A stretch of DNA of 64,000 nucleotides from Aeromonas aquatica (GTDB lineage: Bacteria > Pseudomonadota > Gammaproteobacteria > Enterobacterales > Aeromonadaceae), in contig NZ_JRGL01000007.1 in assembly GCF_000764655.1 (NCBI RefSeq), positions 62,001-126,000 of the forward strand, written 5' to 3'. Both the position numbers and the translations under genes were made by a program. A model generated the notes under the pieces. The model saw only the letters and a program-made list of their open reading frames with translations, ran no database searches and was not told the origin of the DNA. Shown here in pieces: positions 1-10,305 of this stretch. Every line of letters starts with the position of its first letter. Position 1 is the stretch's first letter.

Positions 1-1161
1 AGCTTCAACCATCTCTTTCTTCGCACGGCGGGCCTTGGCCTCACCGATGCTCATGCGACGGTTGATGTCTTTGATCTGGGCGATGGAGAGGCCGGTTTCC
101 TCTTCGATCTGCTGCAGCTTGCCGATGGCACGCAGCACGTCTTCGTCCATCTCGAGCAGACGCGGAGACCAGGCCTTGCCAGCCTGTTTCTGGTATTCAA
201 ACCAGGCGGTCTCGCACTCGTTGTTGGTGAAGGCCGCGACGAAGGTTTTCTTCGGCATCTTGGCCTGCTCAACGCAGAGTTTCATGATGATGCGTTCCTG
301 CACGCGAACCCGCTCCATCATCTCGCGCATGTTGTTGACCAGGCGATCGAACTGCTTGGGCATCAGGCGGAATTGACGGAACACATCGGCCAGCTGGGCG
401 ATAGCGGCCTGGGTGTCATCGTGGGCACGACCATTCTTCTGAATGGAGAGACGGGTTACTTCGTACTGGGCACGCAGCTCACCGAACTTCTCACGGGCGA
501 CTTCAGGATCCGGACCACCGTCCCCCTCGTCATCGGCGTCGTCGCCATCCCCATCTTCGTCTTCGTCTTCGTCTTCGTCTTCGTCAGCCAGGTCATCTTC
601 GCTGAGCTCGGAGCCGATATGAGTGGCGGTTGGCGCCACGTCATCCGCTTCGTTCGGATCGATAAAGCCGGAGATGATATCGGACAGACGCAGCTGCTCG
701 GCTTCGTACTTGTCGTACTGTTCGAGCAGGTAAGTGATAGCTTCGGGGTACTCGGCAACGGAGCTTTGTACCTGGTTGATACCGTCTTCGATCCGCTTGG
801 CGATGTCGATTTCGCCTTCACGGGTCAGCAGTTCGACGGTACCCATTTCCCGCATGTACATGCGGACGGGATCGGTCGTGCGACCAATCTCAGATTCAAC
901 AGATGCCAGAGCCTGGGCCGCTGCTTCGGCAGCGTCTTCATCGGCGGTACCACCTTCAGCCATGATCAAGTCGTCGGCATCCGGGGCGTTCTCCACCACC
1001 TGGATACCCATGTCGTTGATCATCTGGATGATGTCTTCGATCTGGTCAGAGTCGACAATGTCTTGCGGGAGGTGATCGTTCACCTCGGCATAGGTCAGGT
1101 AGCCCTGTTCTTTACCTTTGGCAACGAGGAGTTTAAGCTGAGACTGCGGGGTTTGCTCCAT
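1..1161 (-). CDS. rpoD: RNA polymerase sigma-70 factor RpoD (3' end outside window)
   Basis: Primary sigma factor that directs core RNA polymerase to housekeeping promoters. The 387 visible codons cover region 1.1 (starting MEQTPQSQLKLLV), region 1.2 (RTTDPVRMYMREMG), the long acidic non-conserved insert, and the start of region 2 (INRRMSIGEAKARRAKKEMVEA) at the window edge; regions 2.3 to 4 are missing only because the window ends. The start follows the family's MEQ; an ATG three codons upstream (1170) is also in frame, and a GGATGAG stretch would serve the MEQ start better. It is the last gene of the rpsU-yqeY-dnaG-rpoD cluster, 222 bp after dnaG. The acidic insert contains a perfect six-base tandem repeat. 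Confidence 0.97.
   Translation of the reverse strand, partial: MEQTPQSQLKLLVAKGKEQGYLTYAEVNDHLPQDIVDSDQIEDIIQMINDMGIQVVENAPDADDLIMAEGGTADEDAAEAAAQALASVESEIGRTTDPVRMYMREMGTVELLTREGEIDIAKRIEDGINQVQSSVAEYPEAITYLLEQYDKYEAEQLRLSDIISGFIDPNEADDVAPTATHIGSELSEDDLADEDEDEDEDEDGDGDDADDEGDGGPDPEVAREKFGELRAQYEVTRLSIQKNGRAHDDTQAAIAQLADVFRQFRLMPKQFDRLVNNMREMMERVRVQERIIMKLCVEQAKMPKKTFVAAFTNNECETAWFEYQKQAGKAWSPRLLEMDEDVLRAIGKLQQIEEETGLSIAQIKDINRRMSIGEAKARRAKKEMVEA
555..584. repeat. Five perfect 6-bp tandem repeats inside rpoD
   Basis: The plus strand carries cttcgt five times in a row. Read as rpoD it is (GAC GAA)n, coding Asp-Glu repeats in the acidic non-conserved linker between regions 1.2 and 2. The unit is a multiple of three, so copy-number change would lengthen or shorten the acidic tract without a frameshift. 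Confidence 0.9.
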
Positions 1162-1239
1162 AGAACTCATCCGGTTGGTGTTGCTAGGTTGCGCGTACAG
1201 TGCGCTGCTGCGCAAATAGCCAATTCTAATAGAAAACCG

Positions 1240-1258
1240 CCAGACATGCTATGTCTGG
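1240..1258 (-). other. Inverted repeat in the dnaG-rpoD gap
   Basis: Eight-base perfect arms (ccagacat / atgtctgg) with a 3-nt loop lie in the 222-bp gap before rpoD. On the minus strand the hairpin is followed by CGGTTTTC, a poor U-tract, so it could be a weak terminator, an mRNA processing or stability element, or an operator for an rpoD-specific promoter. An AT-rich TATTAGAAT follows just downstream but I see no convincing -35. Function is inferred only. Confidence 0.4.
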
Positions 1259-1383
1259 TTGCGGCGTCGGTCATGAGAAACCCCTGCCCGCAGTATTGTC
1301 GGGGCCAGGCGGTTATAAAATTTTTGCTTTTAATCCCGTCGATTCGGGCAACAGTAGACATATTGGGGCCCATCACTCAAATA

Positions 1384-3171
1384 TCAAGCCCCGCTCTCAT
1401 TTCTTTTCTCGGTCTGTACTTCTTTGATCAGCATCATCAGCTCCTGTGTTTCCTCAGAGCTTAGTCCCTCCTGAGCCACCTTAGCCTGCAATTCTTCAAT
1501 TCGTTGCTTCAGGAACTGATTGATGAATCCGACGAAGGTATCCTGCAACTCCCCCAAAATATCCGGCTCCTGGTCGAGCTTGATATCTTCAAACAGGTCA
1601 TGCATCGCTAGCTGAGCGAGGATCTCCCCCTCCCGAGTACCGCGCCAATGCTCCAGCAAGATGCCGGTGGTGACAGCGGGTTGGGACAAGATCTGTTGAT
1701 GCAGTTGCAGCAGGAATTTGATGCCCTGCACTCGCAATCCGGCCAGCTCCGGCATGGCCGGCAGCTCGGCCGTCACCGCCGGATATTGCAACATCAACGC
1801 CAGCGCGCGGCGGATCGGCGTCAGCTTGGCGGCCTTGGGTTTGGTCAGCTCGGTCTTTGGCTGACTGTTGCGGGCAAACAGCTCGGCGATCCGCTGCTTG
1901 TTCTCTCCCCAGCGCATCATGCTGGAGAGTCGGGTGATAAGTCCCTCCCGGGTGAAACCTTCCGGCACCCGGCGAATAAGCTCGGCCGCCTTGTTGGCGA
2001 CTTCGAACTTGCCCGCCTCACCGGAGAGGGCGGCATCCCGTCCCAGACGCTCGAACATGAAATCGGCGAAAGGTTGTGCCTCGTCCAGCAGGGCTTCGAA
2101 GCCCTCCTTGCCAATCTGGCGCACCAGGGAATCTGGATCCTCACCATCCGGCAGGAACACAAACTTGAGCTCCCGCCCGTCCTGCAGGTGAGGCAGCGCA
2201 TTGTCCAGCGCCCGCCAGGCCGCTTCACGACCGGCATTGTCACCGTCATAGCAGCAGACCACTTCGGCCGTGGTACGGAACAGGGTGTGGATATGGTCGC
2301 TGGTGGTGGCCGTACCAAGCGCAGCCACCGCATAGTCGATGTCATACTGACCGAGCGCCACCACGTCCATGTAGCCTTCCACCACCAGGATCCGGCGAGG
2401 ATCCTTGTGTGCCTGCTTCACCTCGTAGAGGCCAAACAGTTCTCGTCCCTTGTGGAAGATGGGCGTTTCCGGCGAGTTGAGGTACTTGGGCGTGCCGTCC
2501 CCCAGCACCCGGCCACCGAAGCCAATGACCCGGCCGCGCTTGTCACGGATCGGGAACATGATGCGATCGCGGAAGCGATCATAACTGCCGGGGCCGCTAT
2601 CACGCGTGATCAGCATACCGCCCGAGATGAGCAGTTGCTCGTGATCCCGGCTGGCGCCAAAGCGGCGTCTCACCTGATCCCAATCTGCAGGGGCATATCC
2701 GATATTGAAACGCTTGACCACTTCCCCGGTCAGACCACGGCCCTTCAGATATTCAACAGCTTGGGGGGCATTCTTCAGATTGCTCTCGTAGAAGCGAGCA
2801 ATCTGGCTCATCAGCTCAAAAAGATCCTTGCTGACAGCAGGCTGTGCCTTGCCCGTCCCGCCCACATTCTGCTCACGGGGCACCTGCATGCCCTGCAGGT
2901 TGGCAAGCTCTTCGATGGCATCGGGGAATTCGAGTCCGTCGTACTCCATGACAAAGCCGATGGCGTTGCCGTGGGCGCCACAACCGAAACAGTGATAAAA
3001 CTGCTTCTCCTGGCTGACGGTGAAAGAGGGGCTTTTTTCGTTATGAAAAGGGCAGCAAGCCTGATAGTTCTTGCCGGCTTTTTTCAGACGCACTCGTGAG
3101 TCGATCAGCTCGACTATGTCTGTGCGTACGAGCAGATCATCGATAAAGGATTGTGGGATCCTGCCTGCCAT
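1384..3171 (-). CDS. dnaG: DNA primase DnaG
   Basis: Makes RNA primers for Okazaki fragments and leading-strand restarts, working with the DnaB helicase. At 595 aa it is full length. The N-terminal CHC2 zinc ribbon is visible as C40, H43, C61, C64 (CCPFH ... YHCFGCG). The TOPRIM catalytic domain includes ILVVEGYMDVVAL near residue 262, and the C-terminal DnaB-binding helical region follows. Start ATG has AGGA upstream. It is the third gene of the macromolecular synthesis operon; a terminator-like hairpin sits just upstream, as in Escherichia coli, where partial termination keeps primase low. Confidence 0.98.
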   Translation of the reverse strand: MAGRIPQSFIDDLLVRTDIVELIDSRVRLKKAGKNYQACCPFHNEKSPSFTVSQEKQFYHCFGCGAHGNAIGFVMEYDGLEFPDAIEELANLQGMQVPREQNVGGTGKAQPAVSKDLFELMSQIARFYESNLKNAPQAVEYLKGRGLTGEVVKRFNIGYAPADWDQVRRRFGASRDHEQLLISGGMLITRDSGPGSYDRFRDRIMFPIRDKRGRVIGFGGRVLGDGTPKYLNSPETPIFHKGRELFGLYEVKQAHKDPRRILVVEGYMDVVALGQYDIDYAVAALGTATTSDHIHTLFRTTAEVVCCYDGDNAGREAAWRALDNALPHLQDGRELKFVFLPDGEDPDSLVRQIGKEGFEALLDEAQPFADFMFERLGRDAALSGEAGKFEVANKAAELIRRVPEGFTREGLITRLSSMMRWGENKQRIAELFARNSQPKTELTKPKAAKLTPIRRALALMLQYPAVTAELPAMPELAGLRVQGIKFLLQLHQQILSQPAVTTGILLEHWRGTREGEILAQLAMHDLFEDIKLDQEPDILGELQDTFVGFINQFLKQRIEELQAKVAQEGLSSEETQELMMLIKEVQTEKRNESGA

Positions 3172-3200
3172 AACCGTCCTGTTTCATGACTCGGAAAATA

Positions 3201-3233
3201 AAAAAGCCGCGCATTCACAGGGAAGCACGGCTT
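3201..3233 (-). terminator. Intra-operon terminator/attenuator before dnaG
   Basis: On the minus strand AAGCCGTGC pairs with GCGCGGCTT (one G-U) around a 12-nt loop and is followed directly by a T-run. It lies between yqeY and dnaG, in the same place as the known leaky terminator of the enterobacterial rpsU-dnaG-rpoD operon. By analogy it should let most ribosomal-protein S21 transcription stop before primase. Confidence 0.8.
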
Positions 3234-3259
3234 CTTTCGACTAACAAGAGAAATGCCTG

Positions 3260-3703
3260 TTATGCCAAGCGGGTTTTCACCTGAGCACTGACAGCGCCGA
3301 CATCGGCACGCCCCTGAATCTTCGGCTTCAAAACAGCCATGACCTTGCCCATATCAGCCATGACGGCAGCACCACTTTCAGCGATGGCTTGCTCGATCAA
3401 CGCGGCAATTTCGTCTGCGGTCAGCTGTTGCGGCAGGAATTCCTGCAGAACCAAGATCTCGGCAGACTCTATGTCGGCAAGATCCTGACGACCGGCAGCT
3501 TCAAATTGGCTGATGGAATCGCGGCGCTGTTTGACCATCTTGGTCACGACAGCGAGGATATCCTCATCATTGAGCTCGATACGGGAATCAACTTCACGCT
3601 GCTTGATTTCTGCCATCAACAAACGGATCGTCCCCAGGCGAGCCTTATCTCTGGCAAGCATGGCGAGTTTTTGTTGATCCTTGAGTTGATCCTTCAGAGA
3701 CAC
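3260..3703 (-). CDS. yqeY: YqeY / GatB-related domain protein
   Basis: 147-aa protein of the GatB/YqeY family, which resembles the tail domain of the GatB amidotransferase subunit and may bind tRNA; its cellular role is not settled. The sequence begins MSLKDQLKDQQKLAMLARDK and has the family's helical architecture with the conserved EFLPQQLT segment. The start codon is GTG; the nearest ATG is out of frame. It sits 14 bp after rpsU and is probably co-transcribed with it. Confidence 0.9.
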   Translation of the reverse strand: MSLKDQLKDQQKLAMLARDKARLGTIRLLMAEIKQREVDSRIELNDEDILAVVTKMVKQRRDSISQFEAAGRQDLADIESAEILVLQEFLPQQLTADEIAALIEQAIAESGAAVMADMGKVMAVLKPKIQGRADVGAVSAQVKTRLA

Positions 3704-3717
3704 GGCATTACCCCCAA

Positions 3718-3945
<228 letters not shown>

Positions 3946-4003
3946 TCAGTGATATATTGTTAGCTGACCATCAGTCGATCAGCATGTCTTAAAATGGTGC
4001 GAA

Positions 4004-4033
4004 ATTATACTCTGGACAGGGAATGAAAGTAAA
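4004..4033 (-). promoter_or_regulatory. Sigma-70 promoter of the rpsU operon
   Basis: On the minus strand TTTACT, an 18-bp spacer and a perfect TATAAT are followed by rpsU 70 bp downstream with an AT-rich leader. This is the only near-consensus promoter in the rpsU-tsaD divergent gap. Confidence 0.75.
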
Positions 4034-4112
4034 CCCGTAGAGATCGCTCTGGTTTAAAAAACCCGCGAAGGTTACCATAGCCGTCTCATTTTAGCAGTGA
4101 AATTTTTTAGCA

Positions 4113-5126
4113 ATGCGTGTATTGGGCATAGAGACATCCTGTGACGAAACCGGGATCGCGATCTTCGATGATCAAAAAGGGATCCTTTCCCATCAGTTAT
4201 ACAGCCAGGTCAAGCTGCATGCGGACTACGGTGGCGTCGTCCCCGAGCTTGCCAGCCGGGATCATGTACGCAAGACGATCCCCTTGATCCAGGCCGCATT
4301 GCAAGAAGCGGGGCTGGGTAAAGATGATATCGACGGCATCGCTTACACTGCCGGTCCAGGTCTGGTTGGCGCCATTCTGGTCGGTGCCACCATAGGCCGC
4401 TCGCTTGCCATGGCGTGGAACAAACCGGCCATTGCCGTGCATCACATGGAGGGTCATCTGCTGGCCCCCATGCTGGAAGAGAAAGCCCCCGAATTCCCCT
4501 TCGTGGCGCTACTGGTCTCCGGCGGTCATTCCATGCTGGTGCGGGTCGATGGTATCGGCAGCTACCAGCTGCTGGGAGAGTCCATCGACGACGCCGCTGG
4601 TGAGGCCTTCGACAAGACCGCCAAGCTGATGGGGCTGGACTATCCAGGTGGCCCCCTGCTCTCGCGCCTTGCCGAGAAGGGCACTACCGGACGATTCGTC
4701 TTCCCGCGCCCCATGACCGACAGACCCGGCCTCGACATGAGCTTCTCCGGCCTCAAGACCTTTGCCGCCAATACTATCGCCGCCAATGACAACGATGAGC
4801 AGACTCGTGCCGACATCGCCCGCGCCTTCGAGGATGCGGTGGTCGACACCCTAGCCATCAAGTGCCGCCGTGCCCTGAAAGAGACGGGTCTGCAGCGCCT
4901 GGTTGTCGCCGGTGGCGTCAGCGCCAACCGCCATCTGCGGACCCAGCTGGCCGAGCTGATGGAGAGCCTCAAGGGCGAGGTATTCTATCCCCGCACCGAA
5001 TACTGCACCGACAACGGCGCCATGATCGCCTACGCCGGCATGCAACGCCTCAAGGCTGGCGTGTTTGAACCCCTAGTCATCAAGGCGGTGCCACGCTGGC
5101 CGCTGGACACCCTGGATCCGGTGTGA
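4113..5126 (+). CDS. tsaD: tRNA N6-adenosine threonylcarbamoyltransferase TsaD
   Basis: Catalytic subunit that moves threonylcarbamoyl from TC-AMP onto A37 of ANN-decoding tRNAs, acting with TsaB and TsaE. It is 337 aa, the family's usual length. The ASKHA-type metal site HHMEGH places H111 and H115, and the C-terminal [10 protein letters not shown] holds the last metal-binding Asp. It is divergent from rpsU, the standard gammaproteobacterial arrangement, and ends at a strong bidirectional terminator facing rpoS. Confidence 0.98.
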   Translation: MRVLGIETSCDETGIAIFDDQKGILSHQLYSQVKLHADYGGVVPELASRDHVRKTIPLIQAALQEAGLGKDDIDGIAYTAGPGLVGAILVGATIGRSLAMAWNKPAIAVHHMEGHLLAPMLEEKAPEFPFVALLVSGGHSMLVRVDGIGSYQLLGESIDDAAGEAFDKTAKLMGLDYPGGPLLSRLAEKGTTGRFVFPRPMTDRPGLDMSFSGLKTFAANTIAANDNDEQTRADIARAFEDAVVDTLAIKCRRALKETGLQRLVVAGGVSANRHLRTQLAELMESLKGEVFYPRTEYCTDNGAMIAYAGMQRLKAGVFEPLVIKAVPRWPLDTLDPV

Positions 5127-5148
5127 TCCACAAGATCCATTGCAATAT

Positions 5149-5176
5149 AAAAAAGGGGCCTCAGGCCCCTTTTTGT
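5149..5176. terminator. Bidirectional terminator between tsaD and rpoS
   Basis: aaaaaggggcc / ggcccctttttg forms a near-perfect GC stem with A-run and T-run flanks, so it can serve tsaD on the plus strand and rpoS on the minus strand. Confidence 0.92.
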
Positions 5177-5194
5177 TGTTTCTGACTGCAAAGC

Positions 5195-6178
5195 TTAGTT
5201 TGTGCGGAACAATGCCTCGATGGAGAGCCCTTGCCCCATCAGGATCTCCCGCAGACGGCGCAGCCCCTCCACCTGGATCTGGCGCACCCGCTCCCGGGTC
5301 AAGCCAATCTCGGCCCCCACGTCTTCCAGGGTGGCAGGTTCATAGCCGAGCAGGCCGAAGCGACGAGCCAGCACCTCACGCTGCTTGGGATTAAGCTCCT
5401 CCAGCCAGTGCACAATACTGGCACGCATGTCGTCGTCCTGGGACTCCAGCTCCGGGCCCATGCCGCGCTCGTCGGAGAGCACATCCAGCAGCGCCTTGTC
5501 CCGATCGCCGCCGATGGGGGTATCCACCGAGGTGATCTTCTCATTGAGCTTGAGCATGCGATTCACGTCATCGACCGAGCGATCCAGCGCGTGGGCAATG
5601 TCCTCGGCGGTAGGTTCATGATCGAGACGATGAGAGAGCTCGCGAGCGGTGCGCAGGTAGACGTTCAGCTCTTTGACCACATGGATGGGCAGACGGATGG
5701 TGCGGGTCTGATTCATGATGGCCCGCTCTATGGTCTGGCGGATCCACCAGGTGGCATAGGTGGAGAAACGGAAGCCGCGCTCGGGATCGAATTTTTCGAC
5801 CGCGCGGATGAGACCGAGGTTGCCCTCTTCGATGAGATCCAGCAGCACCAGGCCCCGGTTGTTGTAGCGTCGGGCGATCTTGACCACCAGACGCAGGTTG
5901 GATTCGATCATGCGCTTGCGGGCGGCTTTGTCACCGCGCAAGGCACGACGGGCGTAATAGACTTCTTCTTCGGCCGTGAGCAAGGGGGAGAATCCTATCT
6001 CCCCCAGGTAGAGCTGGGTGGCATCCATTACCTTGTTCAGTTCGGGCACCATGAGCTCGTCGGAGATAGTCTCCTCAGCCTCGGCGGTGACTTCCTGAAC
6101 TTCTTCTTCCTCTTGGGACTCCAGCTCCTCGTCGAACTCTAACTCTGCATCCTGCATTACCAGTTGTTCTTGGCTCAT
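5195..6178 (-). CDS. rpoS: Stationary-phase sigma factor RpoS (sigma-38)
   Basis: Alternative sigma factor for the general stress and stationary-phase response. 327 aa with regions 1.2 ([21 protein letters not shown]), 2 ([18 protein letters not shown]), 3 and 4 ([21 protein letters not shown]). The start at MSQEQL has AGGGAGAC nine bases upstream; an extension of ten codons is open but unsupported. The first ~50 residues are very acidic. It follows nlpD by 46 bp, and in relatives its main promoter lies inside nlpD. Confidence 0.98.
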   Translation of the reverse strand: MSQEQLVMQDAELEFDEELESQEEEEVQEVTAEAEETISDELMVPELNKVMDATQLYLGEIGFSPLLTAEEEVYYARRALRGDKAARKRMIESNLRLVVKIARRYNNRGLVLLDLIEEGNLGLIRAVEKFDPERGFRFSTYATWWIRQTIERAIMNQTRTIRLPIHVVKELNVYLRTARELSHRLDHEPTAEDIAHALDRSVDDVNRMLKLNEKITSVDTPIGGDRDKALLDVLSDERGMGPELESQDDDMRASIVHWLEELNPKQREVLARRFGLLGYEPATLEDVGAEIGLTRERVRQIQVEGLRRLREILMGQGLSIEALFRTN

Positions 6179-6224
6179 GATATGTCTCCCTGACCTGAAC
6201 CAGAGCAAGACTCAGCTCTCTGGG

Positions 6225-7295
6225 TTAACGCTTTGGCAAATAGCCCATCGGATTGATTGATTTGCCTTTGTACCGGATTTCAAAGTGCAAGCGCACATCC
6301 GGCGCATCCGTGCTACCCATATTGGCGATGACAGCTCCGCCCTTGACGGAGTCTCCCTCCTTCACCCTCAACTCGTCGTTGTGGGCATAAGCCGAGAGGT
6401 AGTCATCGTTGTGTTTGAGAATAATCAGCTTGCCATAACCCCGCAGTGCGCTACCCGCGTAGACCACCTTGCCACCACTCGCGGCGTAGATGGGTTGCCC
6501 CTTCTGGCCCGAGATATCGATACCCTTGTTACCCTGTTCCGCAACAGAGAAACCTTCGACGATCCGGCCTTGTGTCGGCCAGTGCCACGAGAGTGTCGAC
6601 TGGGAGTTGCTGTTTTTTTGTTCTGTCGACTGAGCGTATGCTGTTGAAGATGCCGGAGCAATGCTTTTTTGTGAGATGAATGGGGTGGTCGTACCTGCTG
6701 GTGCAGTCGCCAGCGGTTTGGGGCCGGAACTGGCCACAGCCGGTGTCGTCACCGCCACCATCTGACCGCCGCTCGCCGCACCGGACGACGGCACGCTCAG
6801 CACCTGGCCGACATGCAGCCCATAGGGTGCCTGCAGGTTGTTGCGCTGTGCCAGCGTCTGATTGGACACATTGAACTGGCGGCCAATGCTGCTCAGAGTG
6901 TCGCCACGGCGTACTTCATAAGTGCCGTTACTGGCCCCGCTACTATGGCTGACAGCACTAGCTGTGCTCACCACAGTACCGGATGATGCGCCATCCAACC
7001 TGAGTTGCTGGCCCGGATAGATGTTGTAGGGAGGGCTGATGCCGTTGAGGCTGACCAGGGATGCGACATCCATGCCCGAACGGAATGCGATGGAGTACAG
7101 GGTATCCCCCTTCACCACTGTGTAACTGCCACCCTGCATGCCCGAATTGGCCATGTTTTGACGAGTCGGGATGGTCGAGGCAATGGGGTCATTGCCGAGA
7201 CTCTGTACCGGGGCAGCAGTCTTGCTGGAAGAGCAGGCAAGCAGCAGCCATGACAACACGACGACACTACTTCCTTGCCAAACACGCGAACGCAT
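6225..7295 (-). CDS. nlpD: NlpD, LysM/LytM-domain lipoprotein activator of amidase
   Basis: Outer-membrane lipoprotein that activates the AmiC amidase for septal peptidoglycan splitting. The signal peptide ends in a lipobox LLLAC (Cys21). Two LysM repeats lie near residues 57-101 and 123-167, followed by a low-complexity linker and an M23 (LytM) domain from about 250 to the end. Zinc ligands are lost: GNKGIDI lacks the first His and RLHFEIR lacks the first His of HxH. This agrees with a non-enzymatic activator, as in E. coli NlpD. 356 aa; directly upstream of rpoS. Confidence 0.96.
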   Translation of the reverse strand: MRSRVWQGSSVVVLSWLLLACSSSKTAAPVQSLGNDPIASTIPTRQNMANSGMQGGSYTVVKGDTLYSIAFRSGMDVASLVSLNGISPPYNIYPGQQLRLDGASSGTVVSTASAVSHSSGASNGTYEVRRGDTLSSIGRQFNVSNQTLAQRNNLQAPYGLHVGQVLSVPSSGAASGGQMVAVTTPAVASSGPKPLATAPAGTTTPFISQKSIAPASSTAYAQSTEQKNSNSQSTLSWHWPTQGRIVEGFSVAEQGNKGIDISGQKGQPIYAASGGKVVYAGSALRGYGKLIILKHNDDYLSAYAHNDELRVKEGDSVKGGAVIANMGSTDAPDVRLHFEIRYKGKSINPMGYLPKR

Positions 7296-7304
7296 AGTGG
7301 ATCC

Positions 7305-7886
7305 TTAACGACTAAACCAGAAATAGGCCGCAATGGCCAAACCAATACAGAGCCAGCCGAGCACATCCACATAGTGCATCAGCTTGCGCTCCATCTTCTC
7401 ACCGCCCCAGCGCATCAGGCCCGCCACCAGGAAGAAGCGCATACCACGACCTATCAGCGAGGTCAGGATGAAGGGCAATAGCGCCATGTGGAGCAGGCCC
7501 GCCGTGACGGTAAACACCTTGTAGGGGATCGGCGTGAAACTGGCAATAAAAATCACCCAGATGCCCCATTGTTCAAACCACTGCTCGGCCAGAGCAATCT
7601 TGTCTTCATAGCCGACCGAGACCACCAGCGGCTGTACCACGGGCTCCCATAAGGCGTAGCCAAGCAGGTAACCAAACAGTGCCCCCAATACCGAGCACAG
7701 GGTCGCCAGGGCGGCATAGTGCCAGGCCCGCCGGGGCTTGGCCAGCGCCATGGGGGCCAGCATCACATCCACCGGGATGGGCCAGAACACCGACTCGATA
7801 AAGGCAGTGATCGCCAGATAATAAGGTGCGTACTGATGGCGGGCCCAGCGCATCACCACGACATAGAGTCGGGAGAACAGCGTCAC
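7305..7886 (-). CDS. yqaA: YqaA family inner-membrane protein (DedA/VTT-like)
   Basis: 193-aa integral membrane protein of the YqaA branch of the DedA (VTT/SNARE-associated) superfamily; relatives are linked to lipid-carrier flipping, but this subfamily is not well defined. It has several hydrophobic segments and the family-type [16 protein letters not shown] and [13 protein letters not shown] loops with re-entrant prolines. It sits between pcm (4-bp overlap) and nlpD (9-bp gap), a placement conserved in several gammaproteobacteria. Confidence 0.88.
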   Translation of the reverse strand: MTLFSRLYVVVMRWARHQYAPYYLAITAFIESVFWPIPVDVMLAPMALAKPRRAWHYAALATLCSVLGALFGYLLGYALWEPVVQPLVVSVGYEDKIALAEQWFEQWGIWVIFIASFTPIPYKVFTVTAGLLHMALLPFILTSLIGRGMRFFLVAGLMRWGGEKMERKLMHYVDVLGWLCIGLAIAAYFWFSR

Positions 7887-8500
7887 TCAACATCTCCGTC
7901 GATAAGAGGAACGAAACGCACCGGCTCCAGGACCCGGCTGGTCAGCTGGGAACCGGAGCGTTCGATCAGCTGCAGCGTCTGCTGGCTGTCACCCACCGGC
8001 AACACCAGACGGCCGCCATCGGCCAGTTGATCGGTCAAGGCCTTGGGCACCTCGCTCGCCGCCGCCGTCACCAGAATCGCATCGAACGGCCCCTTATTTG
8101 GCCAGCCCAGCCAGCCGTTACCATGCTTGGCCGAAACGTTGTGCAGATCGAGCTGACGCAACCGGCGCCGGGCCAGAAATTGCAGAGACTTGATCCGCTC
8201 CACCGTATAGACATGCTCCACCAGATGAGCCAGCACCGCAGTCTGATAACCGGAACCCGTGCCTATTTCCAGCACATGGGCCGGATTGTTCTGGATCAGC
8301 AGCTCGGTCATCCGCGCCACCATGTAAGGCTGCGAGATGGTCTGGCCCTGACCGATGGGCAGAGCCGTGTTGTCCCAGGCTTTGTGCGCCATGGCTTCAT
8401 CTACAAATAGCTGGCGCGGCACTTTCGCAATCGCCGCGAGCACGCGGAAATCGCGAATGTCCTGGGCGATCAGCTGGTTCAACAGGCGCTGTACGATCAC
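7883..8500 (-). CDS. pcm: Protein-L-isoaspartate O-methyltransferase
   Basis: Repairs isoaspartyl residues in ageing proteins using S-adenosylmethionine. 205 aa, with the SAM-binding [16 protein letters not shown] motif around residue 79 and the [18 protein letters not shown] segment. It lies 4 bp downstream of surE and overlaps yqaA, in the conserved surE-pcm-nlpD-rpoS stationary-phase survival cluster. Confidence 0.97.
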   Translation of the reverse strand: MIVQRLLNQLIAQDIRDFRVLAAIAKVPRQLFVDEAMAHKAWDNTALPIGQGQTISQPYMVARMTELLIQNNPAHVLEIGTGSGYQTAVLAHLVEHVYTVERIKSLQFLARRRLRQLDLHNVSAKHGNGWLGWPNKGPFDAILVTAAASEVPKALTDQLADGGRLVLPVGDSQQTLQLIERSGSQLTSRVLEPVRFVPLIDGDVE

Positions 8501-8504
8501 CGCG

Positions 8505-9266
8505 TCATCCCTGCAGATCCAACCAGGCTCCCAGACTCGCCAGACTGCCGTAGGCCGTCATGTCGATGGTCAAGGGGGTGATGGAGACATAACCCTGCTC
8601 GATGGCGGCGAAATCCGTACCCTCCCCCGCATCCTGCTGGCTGCCCGGCGGGCCTATCCAGTAGATGGGTTGACCACGGGGATCCTCGGTGCGGATCACC
8701 GCCTCGGCCCGATGGCGATTGCCAAGACGGGTCACCCTGATCCCCTTGATCTGCTCGATCGGCAGATCCGGCACATTGACGTTGAGGATCTGGTCGGCAG
8801 GCAAGGGGTGCACCATCAGGCCTCGCACCAGCTGGGCCGCATAGTGGGCGGCCGTGGCGAAGTGGGTCTTGCCCACCAGGGAGATGGCGAGCGACGGGAA
8901 GCCGAGGTGACGTCCCTCGGTCGCGGCCGCCACTGTGCCCGAGTAGATGACATCATCCCCCAGATTGGCACCGTGATTGATGCCGGCCACCACCATGTCC
9001 GGCTCGGGGCGCACCAGCTCATTGACCGCGAGGTGCACGCAGTCGGTCGGCGTCCCCTTGACCGCATAGCTTTTGATCCCGTGAAAGGCAGCGTCGCTGA
9101 TGCGGGTGACCCGCAGCGGCACCTCCAGCGTCAGAGAATGACTGGCGCCACTGCGGTTGCGATCCGGCGCCACCACAATGACCTCACCACAAGCCGTCAA
9201 GGCCGTGCTGAGGGCAAGGATCCCCTCGGCATGTACTCCATCGTCATTACTGACCAGAATTCGCAT
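8505..9266 (-). CDS. surE: 5'/3'-nucleotidase SurE
   Basis: Metal-dependent nucleotidase acting on nucleoside 5' and 3' monophosphates and short polyphosphate; linked to stationary-phase survival. 253 aa. The N-terminal [10 protein letters not shown] holds the metal-binding Asp pair (D8, D9), and [20 protein letters not shown] is the second conserved block. The start overlaps the end of truD by 20 bp. Confidence 0.98.
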   Translation of the reverse strand: MRILVSNDDGVHAEGILALSTALTACGEVIVVAPDRNRSGASHSLTLEVPLRVTRISDAAFHGIKSYAVKGTPTDCVHLAVNELVRPEPDMVVAGINHGANLGDDVIYSGTVAAATEGRHLGFPSLAISLVGKTHFATAAHYAAQLVRGLMVHPLPADQILNVNVPDLPIEQIKGIRVTRLGNRHRAEAVIRTEDPRGQPIYWIGPPGSQQDAGEGTDFAAIEQGYVSITPLTIDMTAYGSLASLGAWLDLQG

Positions 9267-10305
9267 CGGTTGGGTTCCTGAAACCGTGATCGGCCTCTTC
9301 GGCCTGCATTAACTCGCGTACCACGCTGGTGGCAAAGGCACCGGCCGGCAGGAAGAACGACAGGGTCAGCGCATCGGCGCCCAGCTCCCAGCTCATTCCT
9401 TCCGGTTGCAGCAGCAGCGGGCGTCTGTCCTGATCCAGCCCGGCCTTCTCCAGGCCAGCGCACCAGTCGGGGTAAGCGGCCAGCACGCCCAGCTCGAATT
9501 CGGCGGCGGCGCCCTGACTGGCCAGCCGGCCACGGCCCCACTGGGGAGCGGTCAGCTGCACGTCACCGGAAGCCAGCCGCGCCTCCAGCTCGGGGGTCAC
9601 CGCCTCCTCGCTGAAGATGGAGTGGCTGCCCTTGAGCATCAGGCAATCGCCGGCCAGCAGCTGCTGAGCCAGGCCCTGCTCGATGCGGGCGCTGACGATG
9701 GCGTTGAACAGCATGCTGCGGGCGGCGGAGAGATAGAGGGAGCGCTTGTTGCGATCATTGATCCGCTTGCCGGCGAACATCGCCTTGGCCGCCTCCAGGT
9801 TGTTGCCACCGCGACCGAAGCGCTGTTCGCCGTAATAGTTCGGCACCCCCTGGCTGGCGATGGCGTGCAGACGGGATGCCAGCCCATCGGCTTGCTCTAT
9901 GCCGGTCAGGCGCAAGGTGAAGTGATTGCCCTTGAGGTAACCGACCCGCAGCTTGCGGTTGTGGCGCTTGGCCTGCAGGATCTGGATGCTGTCGCTCTGG
10001 ATGACCGACAGATCCGGCTCGCCCTTGCCCGGCAAGTGAATGCCGAACCACTGCTCGGTCACCGCATGGCGATCCTTGAGGCCGGCCCAGGTCACCGCAT
10101 TGCGGTTGACCCCGGCCGCATCGGCCAGCAGGCCCGCCACCCAGGCGGTGTTCTCACCGGTCTTGCGCACCCGCACGAAGATATGTTCACCCTCGCCGCA
10201 GGGTTCGAAGCCGAGATCCTCGACCACCACGAAGTCACTGGCCTCGGCCTTGAGGATGCCGCGGGCGGTCGGCGCCCCGTGCAGATAGCTAAGCTGTTCC
10301 AACAT
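9247..10305 (-). CDS. truD: tRNA pseudouridine(13) synthase TruD
   Basis: Isomerises U13 of tRNA-Glu to pseudouridine. 352 aa, with the catalytic-Asp motif [12 protein letters not shown] near residues 74-85 and the family [12 protein letters not shown] block. Start and stop are translationally coupled to neighbours: it begins next to the ispF stop and overlaps surE by 20 bp. Confidence 0.97.
   Translation of the reverse strand: MLEQLSYLHGAPTARGILKAEASDFVVVEDLGFEPCGEGEHIFVRVRKTGENTAWVAGLLADAAGVNRNAVTWAGLKDRHAVTEQWFGIHLPGKGEPDLSVIQSDSIQILQAKRHNRKLRVGYLKGNHFTLRLTGIEQADGLASRLHAIASQGVPNYYGEQRFGRGGNNLEAAKAMFAGKRINDRNKRSLYLSAARSMLFNAIVSARIEQGLAQQLLAGDCLMLKGSHSIFSEEAVTPELEARLASGDVQLTAPQWGRGRLASQGAAAEFELGVLAAYPDWCAGLEKAGLDQDRRPLLLQPEGMSWELGADALTLSFFLPAGAFATSVVRELMQAEEADHGFRNPTDANSGQ

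Noticed and set aside
1167-1376. Small gene of 69 codons between dnaG and rpoD
   Set aside because: No Shine-Dalgarno, no homology and it overlaps the rpoD start region; more likely leader sequence.
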